Notes under the pieces: generated by a model
The model's database searches: none
Told to the model about the DNA's origin: nothing
The model's input: only the letters and a program-made list of their open reading frames with translations
Position numbers and translations under genes: made by a program
Origin: an uncultured Opitutia bacterium
GTDB taxonomy: Bacteria > Verrucomicrobiota > Verrucomicrobiia > Opitutales > UBA953
DNA length: 5,157 nucleotides
Assembly (NCBI GenBank): GCA_903921665.1
Contig: CAIXQT010000266.1
Span: 1-5,157, forward strand
Reading direction: 5' to 3'
Part shown: piece after piece, positions 1-5,139 of the stretch
How positions within the stretch are numbered: the stretch's first letter is position 1
How the letters are laid out: each line of letters opens with the position of its first letter

Positions 1-1
1 C

Positions 2-280
2 GACAAGGGCGTGAAGTTCCTGGTGATCAATCCGGGAGGCCACACCCACGTATCCGTCGCCCTCCGCGATTCCATCGCCGGCAGCGGCATGCGCGCCGTC
101 GAGGTGCACATCTCGAACATCTACAAGCGCGAGGAATTCCGCCATAAGTCCGTCACGGCGTCCGCCTGCGAAGGCGTGATCACCGGACTGGGCTTCGAAG
201 GCTACCTGCTCGCGGTCGACTTCCTGGTCGCCAAGGCCGCGGCGAAGCCGGCCAAGGCCGCCAAGGCGAAGAAGAAGTAA
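2..280 (+). CDS. aroQ: Type II 3-dehydroquinate dehydratase, 5' end cut by window
   Basis: This is the C-terminal part of the cytoplasmic shikimate-pathway enzyme that dehydrates 3-dehydroquinate to 3-dehydroshikimate. About 93 residues are visible. The family is usually near 145-150 residues, so roughly the first 55-60, including the catalytic Tyr/Arg loop, lie outside the window. Visible family motifs are NPGGHTHVS (bases 29-55), whose Asn and second His match the substrate-binding Asn and His of the Mycobacterium tuberculosis enzyme; VEVHISN, with the active-site His at 107-109; REEFRHKS, with the conserved Arg at 140-142; and GLGFEGYLLAV. The GTG at 11 is internal, because the frame stays open to the left edge. 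After the fold ends at about FLV, there is an unusual tail, AKAAAKPAKAAKAKKK. The TAA at 278-280 lies two bases from the stop of the convergent oxidoreductase gene. Identity is very secure; the role of the tail is unknown. Confidence 0.95.
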   Translation, partial: DKGVKFLVINPGGHTHVSVALRDSIAGSGMRAVEVHISNIYKREEFRHKSVTASACEGVITGLGFEGYLLAVDFLVAKAAAKPAKAAKAKKK

Positions 281-282
281 GC

Positions 283-1323
283 CTACGCCGCGCGAAACCG
301 CGCGAGGTCGCATTCTTTCCGCAACGCCCTTCCCTCACAAAGGTAGGCCGCCATCTCGTCGGCCATCGCCGGCGCCCAGACAGTACCGCGCGGACCGAGT
401 CCGCCGAACAGATGCGTCCGCGTCTGCTGCGGGTGCGTGCCCATGAAGGGATGATTGTCTGAGGTGCAGGGACGGACGCCGGCGATATGTGCGGTGACCT
501 CGACCGCGACCTCCTGACCGAAGTAGCTCCGAAAGCGACGGATGAGTTTCTCCTTCTGCGGCTCGGTCGGGGTCTCATCGAGCTGATCCCACTGCCAGTT
601 CGTTCCCGTGCGCCAGACGCCCTGCCCGAGCGGCAAAGCCCAGCCTTCGCGATTCAAGATGAAGGGCTTATCCGTGACATCGGAGCGAAGCGTGAGCGCC
701 TCGCCCTTGGCGGGCTGCCAAGGGAGATACTTGAACGGTCCGCGTTGGGCGGACTTGTAACCGTCGCAATAGATGATGGCACCGGCGCGGACCTGTCGCC
801 AGGTGACACCTTCGGCATCGGTCACGGCGTCAACCGGATCGAACGACGCCTCAGTCAGGCTACCTGCGGCCACCAGTTCAGCCCGGACATCCGACAGGAG
901 TTTAGGCAGGTCGACCCAGGCACCATTCATCAGCGCGCCCCCAAAATCATCGGTCAGCCCGGCGTCGAGTTCGCCACGGGCAGCGGTGACCCGTGAGATG
1001 AAAGGTTGGCAGCTCCGGCACTCGGTCCGCTTGAGGCCCTTGGCCCGCTGCTCGTCGTCGACGAACATGCGGTAGACCTGGATGGGACGGAAGACGCCCA
1101 GCTCCGTCAGGCGGGCCTGGGCCGAGGCGAAGAGCTCGGGGTAATCCTTGGTCAGGGTGAAGCGTCGGCCGGTCAAAGGCGTCATCAACCCGGCCGCGAC
1201 CTGCGAAGAAGAAGAGCGCCAACGGTCGTCCACGACGTGGACCGTGCGGCCGCGACGCAGGAGTCCCTTGGCGAGCAAGGAGCCAGCCAGGCCTTGGCCG
1301 ATGATCAAAAAATCAACCTGCAT
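283..1323 (-). CDS. FAD-dependent oxidoreductase, DAO superfamily
   Basis: This is a 346-residue soluble flavoprotein of the D-amino-acid-oxidase (DAO) fold. The N-terminus is a Rossmann beta-alpha-beta unit: hydrophobic strand DFLIIG, the dinucleotide motif GQGLAG at residues 9-14, and an acidic pair D32-D33 at the end of the second strand, where the FAD ribose is usually bound. A SSSQVAAGLMTPLTGRR stretch follows, in the region where DAO enzymes contact the flavin. The C-terminal segment GVRPCTSDNHPF ... GGLGPRGTVWAP matches the second FAD-contacting region, which is also seen in MnmC- and glycine-oxidase-like proteins. The substrate cannot be read from sequence. The ATG at 1321-1323 is chosen; a GTG directly upstream (1324-1326) is an equally possible start. 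No Shine-Dalgarno motif is present, and the preceding bases are pyrimidine-rich. The gene is last in the leftward row, 51 bases after the lpoB-like stop, so co-transcription is possible but not shown. It ends with TAG at 285-283, nearly touching aroQ. Confidence 0.86.
   Translation of the reverse strand: MQVDFLIIGQGLAGSLLAKGLLRRGRTVHVVDDRWRSSSSQVAAGLMTPLTGRRFTLTKDYPELFASAQARLTELGVFRPIQVYRMFVDDEQRAKGLKRTECRSCQPFISRVTAARGELDAGLTDDFGGALMNGAWVDLPKLLSDVRAELVAAGSLTEASFDPVDAVTDAEGVTWRQVRAGAIIYCDGYKSAQRGPFKYLPWQPAKGEALTLRSDVTDKPFILNREGWALPLGQGVWRTGTNWQWDQLDETPTEPQKEKLIRRFRSYFGQEVAVEVTAHIAGVRPCTSDNHPFMGTHPQQTRTHLFGGLGPRGTVWAPAMADEMAAYLCEGRALRKECDLARFRAA
289..304. other. Perfect CG hairpin at the convergent gene junction
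   Basis: CGCGCG at 289-294 and CGCGCG at 299-304 form a six-pair stem with an AAAC loop. It lies just after the aroQ stop and inside the last codons of the FAD oxidoreductase gene. Neither strand has a proper U-tract directly behind the stem: the plus strand continues AGGTCGCATTCTTT and the minus strand GCGTAGGCTTACTTC. It is therefore not a canonical intrinsic terminator. It could still stabilise 3' ends of the two converging transcripts, which have no other spacer. It may also be a chance product of the GC-rich C-terminal codons. Confidence 0.3.
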
Positions 1324-1374
1324 CACCGGAGGGAGACGCAGGTCGAGGGAAGGTCAAATGGCGACGACGAATTG

Positions 1375-1914
1375 TCAGAAGCCGACGGCGTTCTTCGTAC
1401 CCTGCTTGGTCACGATCTTCTCGTCGGTCCAGACGGCGACGCCGCGCTTCACTTCCACGAGGGTCAGCTGGAAGATAAAGGAGCCCTGGCGGGTGCTACC
1501 GGCATTGGAACGGTCCTCGAGGATCTTGCCCTTGAGCACGTATTCGGCCTGGGGGACATTCGCCTTGGAACCGCTGCTGGCGCGCACGGCGTTGGCGGTG
1601 GCGTCGTTATCGAGCAAGGTCACGCGGCCGGCGTTGACGAGCGGCACGGTGAGCTTCGAGAGCAACAAGGAGGTGTCAAAGTTGTCGGCGGTGTCGTTGG
1701 TGATGGCACCCAGCTGAAGGACCGGCGCGCCCTTGGAGAAGGACGGGGATGAGACCATCGACTGGAGCATCTGGGAGCCCGCGGTGGCGAAGTCCTGGAT
1801 GTTCACCTTGTCGAGGCTGACCACGAGTTCGCGGCCGTTGGGGTCCTTGTAGGTGGCGGGCGTGCCGCAACCGACGATGAGCACGGCGCAGGCGAGGAGG
1901 GAGAGCTGGTTCAT
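1375..1914 (-). CDS. lpoB: LpoB-family lipoprotein (penicillin-binding protein activator)
   Basis: This is a 179-residue lipoprotein of the LpoB/COG3417 family. In E. coli LpoB is an outer-membrane lipoprotein that binds the peptidoglycan synthase PBP1B and stimulates its glycosyltransferase and transpeptidase activity. Seen here: a hydrophobic signal peptide ending in lipobox IVGC with Cys16 as the lipidation site and Gly at +2, consistent with outer-membrane sorting; then VNIQDF at 38-43, LGAITNDT at 68-75, the DT pair at 80-81 with a helix, and a C-terminal part YVLKGKILEDR / FIFQLTLVEV / GVAVWTDEK typical of the family. The open frame runs upstream to 1950, but the ATG at 1912-1914 is chosen because it gives the signal peptide directly and lies 8 bases after the preceding stop. 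The upstream bases TTCCTCCC give no Shine-Dalgarno, so translation is probably coupled to the gene before it. Only about 20 residues separate Cys16 from the conserved domain; the long Pro-rich linker of E. coli LpoB is absent. Family assignment is firm; PBP activation is inferred. Confidence 0.85.
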   Translation of the reverse strand: MNQLSLLACAVLIVGCGTPATYKDPNGRELVVSLDKVNIQDFATAGSQMLQSMVSSPSFSKGAPVLQLGAITNDTADNFDTSLLLSKLTVPLVNAGRVTLLDNDATANAVRASSGSKANVPQAEYVLKGKILEDRSNAGSTRQGSFIFQLTLVEVKRGVAVWTDEKIVTKQGTKNAVGF

Positions 1915-1922
1915 GGGAGGAA

Positions 1923-2354
1923 TTAGCGGGAGATGAGGCGGAGGCGGCACTCGGCGGACTGCGCCTTGAGGGCGGTCGCGGTGACGGTGCTGAGCGCGCC
2001 GGGCTCGAGCGGGGTGACGATCCAGTTCGGCTGGCTTTCGGTCACCGTGCCGTCAGCGGCCAGCCACTCGAAGCTGACGTTGATCGTCTGTCGCAGGTAG
2101 GATCCGTTGCGGAGGTCGAACTGCACGCGGGCGTAACCGCCTTCGGTCTTGGACTTCCGGGCGGCGAGGAGCTCGATCTTATTGCCGATGCGGTTATCGT
2201 TCAACTGCGTCGAGAAACCGCCCTCGGGCTTGGTCGTCGCGTAGTTGATGGCGTCAGGCGGCGTCAGGCCGCGCTCGATGCGATCGCCCGTCTCGAGGAT
2301 CGAGGTGCAACCAGTCAGGAGGCCGAGCGCGAGGAGAGGCAGGATTTTTTTCAT
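1923..2354 (-). CDS. YcfL/DUF1425-like small lipoprotein
   Basis: This is a 143-residue predicted outer-membrane lipoprotein. The signal peptide MKKILPLLALGLLTGC ends in lipobox LTGC, with Cys16 lipidated and Thr at +2. The second half (about residues 75-143) reads as a beta-sandwich-like domain: RVQFDLRNGS, INVSFEWLAADG, a W at 111 in PNWIVTPLEPG, and a final RLRLI strand. This pattern of N..., F.W.D..G, ..P and a terminal strand is what I know from YcfL (DUF1425), whose function is unknown. In E. coli ycfL sits directly before lpoB, and the same order is seen here, which supports the call. The ATG at 2352-2354 overlaps the TGA of the preceding gene by four bases (ATGA), so translational coupling is likely. 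The TAA at 1925-1923 is followed after 8 bases by the lpoB-like start. Residues 17-70 are less recognisable and may be lineage-specific. Confidence 0.75.
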   Translation of the reverse strand: MKKILPLLALGLLTGCTSILETGDRIERGLTPPDAINYATTKPEGGFSTQLNDNRIGNKIELLAARKSKTEGGYARVQFDLRNGSYLRQTINVSFEWLAADGTVTESQPNWIVTPLEPGALSTVTATALKAQSAECRLRLISR

Positions 2355-3733
2355 GGGACGAGAGGGGTGCAGCGGAGGACGATGGGTTGATTTTCCTGCG
2401 TGGACTTGAGGCTTACAAGCAGAACCTTGCCCGCGGGCAGCGTCAACGTGGCCTCCGGATGCCCTAGGATGGTCAACTTCTGACCCGGCTGGGCGTCCAG
2501 CCGTGCCACGGAGAAACGGGCCGGGAGAGCCGACCAGTTACGCAAGTCCGCCTTGGTGGTACCCACCGTGTAAATCGCCGTCCCGACCTTGGTGGCGATG
2601 GACCAAAGCACGGCCCCAGACCCGTAATTCTGGCGGTTAGCGGCCTCTTCGGAGGATTTGTTGATGAAGTAGCTCGCCGTGGCTTTCACTGCGGCGGAGG
2701 TGAACGCCTGGGCCTTGATGGCCGGCAAGGCCGCCTCGAAGTGCTTCGCGATCAGGGCGTCGGGGCGGCTCGCCAGCGGGAGCGCGACTTCCTTGGCGTC
2801 TAATTTGAGCTTCAGATTGTAATTCAATCCCGCAGGCCGGATGGCCGGCAAAGCGACGCTGACGTAAGGCACGCGCGAAGAGACGACGAACAGAGGAATG
2901 TCCACCCGCTGCTGATACCACTCCGGGCACATCCCCGTCTCAGCGATGACGTAGACGATCGTGCCCTTCCCTTCGGCAGGCGGACCTTCCGCATCCTTCA
3001 GGTCACGCCGGAAAGCATCGTTGCCGCCGTTGAGCTGGGTAGCCGCCAGCAACTCCTTGCGGCCCTTCTCGCGATCGGACGGATCCTGGCCGAGGCGCAG
3101 GAAGAACATCCCTTGGAGCCAATGGCTGAACGCATCGTCATAAGAGCCTTCCGTCGTCAGGCTCGCCAGATTCTCTTCGATCATGCCAAGGCCTTCCTTC
3201 GTGCGCTCGTCCTGCGAAGCCTTGGTCACGTCGTACTTCTCCTCCTTGCCCTTGGGCTTCACATAGAGCTGCCCCGAACCGAAGGCCTGCTGCACGAAGC
3301 GGAGACGGGCCATGGAGACGCGCGCCGCGTTGACGTCGCCCATCTCCATCCGGTTCAAGGCCTGATAGGTCGACGCATAGATGCGATCGGCCGGGCGCGG
3401 GCGGTAGGCTTCGGCATAGCCATTGGAGAAAGCCGCGAGCGTCGCTCCGCCGACCGAGAAACCCGGACGTTCTTCCTCTGCCCGGAAAGCACCTTCGACC
3501 TGCTCAAGTAGGCGGGCGCTTTCCTTGAGCTTCCCCTGGGCGCGTAAGGCGGAGGCCGCGTCAAGATTCCAGACCAAGGCGTCCTTCGGCTCCGATGCGG
3601 CGAAATCCTGCGCCACCGTGGCGGCGGTCTCGTAATCGCCCTCCTCCACGGCTACCCGGACCCGCGGACCGCGGTCGACATACGTCGCGCAGCCCACCAG
3701 GCAGAGCATCAGGATGACGAGGGGCGGACGCAC
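2351..3733 (-). CDS. COG3014-type TPR-like lipoprotein
   Basis: This is a 460-residue lipoprotein without known biochemical function. A very short signal peptide ends in lipobox LVGC, with Cys15 lipidated and Ala at +2. Residues 25-85 form helical repeat-like pairs (EEGDYETAATVAQDFAASEP, then ALRAQGKLKESARLLEQVE) resembling tetratricopeptide repeats. Further helical segments run to about 245 (ALNRMEMGDVNAARVSMARL; HWLQGMFFLRLGQ). The rest is mostly strand-rich: GTIVYVIAETGMCP at 257-270, then VPYVSVALPAI. The last 70 residues contain ADLRNWSALPARFSVARLD, a signature I associate with COG3014 proteins, which are encoded beside LpoB and YcfL homologues in gammaproteobacteria such as Vibrio. The start is GTG at 3731-3733, with a weak AGGGG seven bases upstream; no alternative gives a signal peptide. 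It follows the permease gene after 48 bases and overlaps the YcfL-like gene by four. A scaffold role for the trio is inference. Confidence 0.72.
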   Translation of the reverse strand: MRPPLVILMLCLVGCATYVDRGPRVRVAVEEGDYETAATVAQDFAASEPKDALVWNLDAASALRAQGKLKESARLLEQVEGAFRAEEERPGFSVGGATLAAFSNGYAEAYRPRPADRIYASTYQALNRMEMGDVNAARVSMARLRFVQQAFGSGQLYVKPKGKEEKYDVTKASQDERTKEGLGMIEENLASLTTEGSYDDAFSHWLQGMFFLRLGQDPSDREKGRKELLAATQLNGGNDAFRRDLKDAEGPPAEGKGTIVYVIAETGMCPEWYQQRVDIPLFVVSSRVPYVSVALPAIRPAGLNYNLKLKLDAKEVALPLASRPDALIAKHFEAALPAIKAQAFTSAAVKATASYFINKSSEEAANRQNYGSGAVLWSIATKVGTAIYTVGTTKADLRNWSALPARFSVARLDAQPGQKLTILGHPEATLTLPAGKVLLVSLKSTQENQPIVLRCTPLVP

Positions 3734-3781
3734 GGGAAAGCCCCTGTAGACTACCCTGCTTCGCCCACAAGTAAAGGACGC

Positions 3782-4738
3782 TCAAGCCAGCTGCAACCAG
3801 CGGGCGCCTAGGTAAAGCCACAACGGCGTGACCAGCGGGCAACAAAGCATCGTGATGACCGAGCAACGCAAGGAAACCATGACCTCCCCTTTGAACATCT
3901 CGACGATCAGGAAGGTAAAGATCCCGCAGGGCATGGCAGCCTGGACTAGCATCACCTTGCGCAAGGAGGCGTCCGTCACCAGACAGGCGGCCGCCGACAA
4001 CACGAGCAACGGCATGACCAGCCAACGCACCGCCATCACCCCGAACGAGACCGGCCCGTCCGCACCGAGCCGGAACTCCTGGATGATCTCGTGGAGATAG
4101 ATGCCGGTGAGCAGCGTGCCGATCGGGATGGCGCATTCGCCGATAGCGTGGCAGAGGTCGCTCGCGAAGACGATCGGGGCGCTCTTGCCGAAGCCCGCGA
4201 AGTTGATCGCGAGCGCCACGAACAACGCGACCGTCATCGGCTGGAAGAGTTTCTTGAGCCCTTTGCGCAAGGACTCGCCCGAGAGCATCGCGATACCGAC
4301 CGTCCAGACCGCGGCCTCGACCCCGACGTTATGCACGAGCAGCACCCCGATGACGTCGTTGTCGAACAAGGCGGCGGTGACCGGGATGCCGAGATAGCCG
4401 AAATTATTGACCCCGGCGGAAAACGCAAAGGTCCGGCGGGCCGAACCGGCAGGCACCTTGCTGAGAGCGCCGATCAACGTCGCGACGGCGTAGCCGGTCA
4501 CGATCATCAGGAAGCCCGCGCCGAAATAAAGCAACGCCTGCGAGCCAGAGGCGATGAGCGGATTGCCGCTCACGCGGGAGAAGATCATCGCCGGGAAGAA
4601 GACCCAGATGATCATCCGCATCAGCGGCTGACGGGCATGCGCACCGACCCACCCCTGGCGGGCCATGAACCAGCCGAGCAGGATCAGCAGCCCGAGACGG
4701 GTGATGGCCAGCGCGACGTCGGCGGAGAAGACATTCAT
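3782..4738 (-). CDS. AEC-family (auxin efflux carrier-like) permease
   Basis: This is a 318-residue inner-membrane transporter of the AEC family (PF03547), whose bacterial members export or import small organic anions; the substrate here cannot be told. About ten hydrophobic segments are visible, roughly at residues 5-24, 37-55, 64-88, 102-122, 126-149, 166-183, 188-212, 228-252, 260-281 and 285-308, arranged as two five-helix halves. Family marks include NNFGYLGIPV at 111-120 (the broken helix of the first half), IPIGTLLTG at 204-212, and QAAMPCGIF at 266-274 (its counterpart in the second half). The length is normal for the family. The ATG at 4736-4738 is preferred over an in-frame TTG two codons upstream. 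Neither has a Shine-Dalgarno motif. The next gene on the same strand begins 48 bases downstream, so an operon with the lipoproteins is possible. It is transcribed divergently from ssrA. Confidence 0.93.
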   Translation of the reverse strand: MNVFSADVALAITRLGLLILLGWFMARQGWVGAHARQPLMRMIIWVFFPAMIFSRVSGNPLIASGSQALLYFGAGFLMIVTGYAVATLIGALSKVPAGSARRTFAFSAGVNNFGYLGIPVTAALFDNDVIGVLLVHNVGVEAAVWTVGIAMLSGESLRKGLKKLFQPMTVALFVALAINFAGFGKSAPIVFASDLCHAIGECAIPIGTLLTGIYLHEIIQEFRLGADGPVSFGVMAVRWLVMPLLVLSAAACLVTDASLRKVMLVQAAMPCGIFTFLIVEMFKGEVMVSLRCSVITMLCCPLVTPLWLYLGARWLQLA

Positions 4739-4794
4739 GGACAAAGCCGACTATCCCAAGCGGCATGAAAGGGGAAAGAGTAAATTCCGACGCA

Positions 4795-4826
4795 GGGGCA
4801 AGTGAGCACGGTGACAAGGGGACAAG
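4795..4826. repeat. Degenerate octamer repeat, GTGACAAG-like
   Basis: Four successive 8-base blocks can be read: GGGGCAAG, TGAGCACG, GTGACAAG and GGGACAAG. The last two differ by one base and the first fits well; the second is poor. It lies in the spacer between the permease gene and ssrA. The repeat is short enough that chance is possible. Confidence 0.4.
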
Positions 4827-4846
4827 AATCATCCCTTTACCCCGCC

Positions 4847-4881
4847 TTTATCATCTATCCTTCATCCCCCATCCTCCATCG
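4847..4881. repeat. Degenerate heptamer tandem repeat, consensus TYYATCC
   Basis: Five head-to-tail 7-base units are read without gaps: TTTATCA, TCTATCC, TTCATCC, CCCATCC and TCCATCG. The core ATC recurs at the same phase in every unit. The array is pyrimidine-rich on the plus strand and lies 22 bases before the -35 box of the ssrA promoter. It is non-coding as far as I can see; an open frame crosses it but has no gene-like features. Confidence 0.6.
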
Positions 4882-4894
4882 CGGCTTACGCCGC
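4881..4894. other. Small perfect hairpin upstream of the ssrA promoter
   Basis: GCGGC at 4881-4885 and GCCGC at 4890-4894 pair perfectly around a TTAC loop, nine bases before the -35 box. No U-tract follows on either strand, so it is not an intrinsic terminator. It could be a protein-binding dyad or be without function. Confidence 0.35.
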
Positions 4895-4903
4895 CCCACC
4901 CCC

Positions 4904-4931
4904 TTGACTTCCCAGCAGATGCGTGGATAAT
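4904..4931 (+). promoter_or_regulatory. Sigma70-type promoter for ssrA
   Basis: A -35 box TTGACT (4904-4909; five of six consensus bases) and a -10 box GATAAT (4926-4931; five of six) are separated by 16 bases. Transcription would start near 4937-4939, giving a leader of about 45 bases before the mature tmRNA 5' end at about 4983. RNase P is expected to remove this leader, as for other tmRNA precursors. The boxes are the best match seen in the spacer and are correctly oriented for ssrA. Confidence 0.72.
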
Positions 4932-5029
4932 GAGTGACGTTCCTTCTCAGTCGGATCCCGCAAATGACCGACGTCTCATTTCGGGGGTGTTCCGGATTCG
5001 ATTCCCGCCAAGATATCGCGACGGCATGC

Positions 5030-5064
5030 AGAGGGTAGTTCGTAACCTCTTAAATCCAACGGAC
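5030..5064 (+). other. ssrA: tmRNA pseudoknot PK1
   Basis: Stem 1 is AGAGG (5030-5034) with CCTCT (5046-5050). Stem 2 pairs loop bases GTTCGT (5038-5043) with ACGGAC (5059-5064), including one G-U pair. Together they make an H-type pseudoknot ending 12 bases before the resume codon, close to the spacing in E. coli tmRNA, where PK1 helps place the resume codon. Confidence 0.8.
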
Positions 5065-5076
5065 AGCACTATAACT

Positions 5077-5130
5077 GCTAAAAACACCATCACGTTCGAG
5101 AACGACAACGTTCTCGCGCTCGCTGCCTAA
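5077..5130 (+). other. ssrA: tmRNA tag reading frame, peptide AKNTITFENDNVLALAA
   Basis: The resume codon is GCT at 5077-5079, preceded by TATAACT, which resembles the TAGTC before the E. coli resume codon. The frame encodes AKNTITFENDNVLALAA and stops at TAA 5128-5130. The C-terminal ALAA matches the degron recognised by ClpXP-type proteases and the SspB/ClpA-recognised style of tags. With 17 encoded residues it is longer than the E. coli tag (10 encoded residues after the tRNA-carried Ala). The frame is short and has no start codon of its own, as expected. Confidence 0.88.
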
Positions 5131-5139
5131 GTACAGCGA
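5120..5139 (+). other. ssrA: tmRNA helix with the tag stop codon in its loop
   Basis: TCGCTG (5120-5125) pairs with CAGCGA (5134-5139) around the eight-base loop CCTAAGTA, which carries the tag stop TAA. E. coli tmRNA helix 5 has the same arrangement, with its stop codons in the loop of an AGCAG/CTGCT stem. This supports both the stop assignment and the tmRNA call. Confidence 0.75.

Noticed and set aside
1006..1752. Plus-strand open frame (248 codons) opposite the oxidoreductase and lpoB-like genes
   Set aside because: It crosses the ends of two well-supported minus-strand genes and has no recognisable motif; a GC-rich shadow frame.
3734..3781. Possible promoter for the lipoprotein genes (TTTACT ... 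TAGTCT on the minus strand)
   Set aside because: The -10 candidate matches consensus at only three of six bases, and the implied leader would be very short; too weak to report as a feature.
3561..4136. Minus-strand open frame across the permease/COG3014 gap
   Set aside because: It overlaps the 3' end of the permease and the start of the COG3014-type gene in another frame, and its Arg/His/Pro/Gly-rich product looks like a frame-shifted reading.
4091..4768. Long plus-strand open frame (225 codons) opposite the permease gene
   Set aside because: It is antisense to a convincing AEC permease. Its product is an improbable run of Asp, Glu, Arg and His residues produced by reading GC-rich membrane codons backwards.
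4739..4800. Possible promoter for the permease gene (GATAGT on the minus strand)
   Set aside because: No acceptable -35 box is found at 16-18 bases upstream of it.
4847..4881. CRISPR array
   Set aside because: Units are only 7 bases long with no spacers, so it is a simple tandem repeat.
4765..5130. Plus-strand open frame of 121 codons running through the spacer into ssrA
   Set aside because: Only its last 17 codons are real, as the tmRNA tag. The rest spans the repeats, promoter and tmRNA 5' domain and would not be an mRNA.
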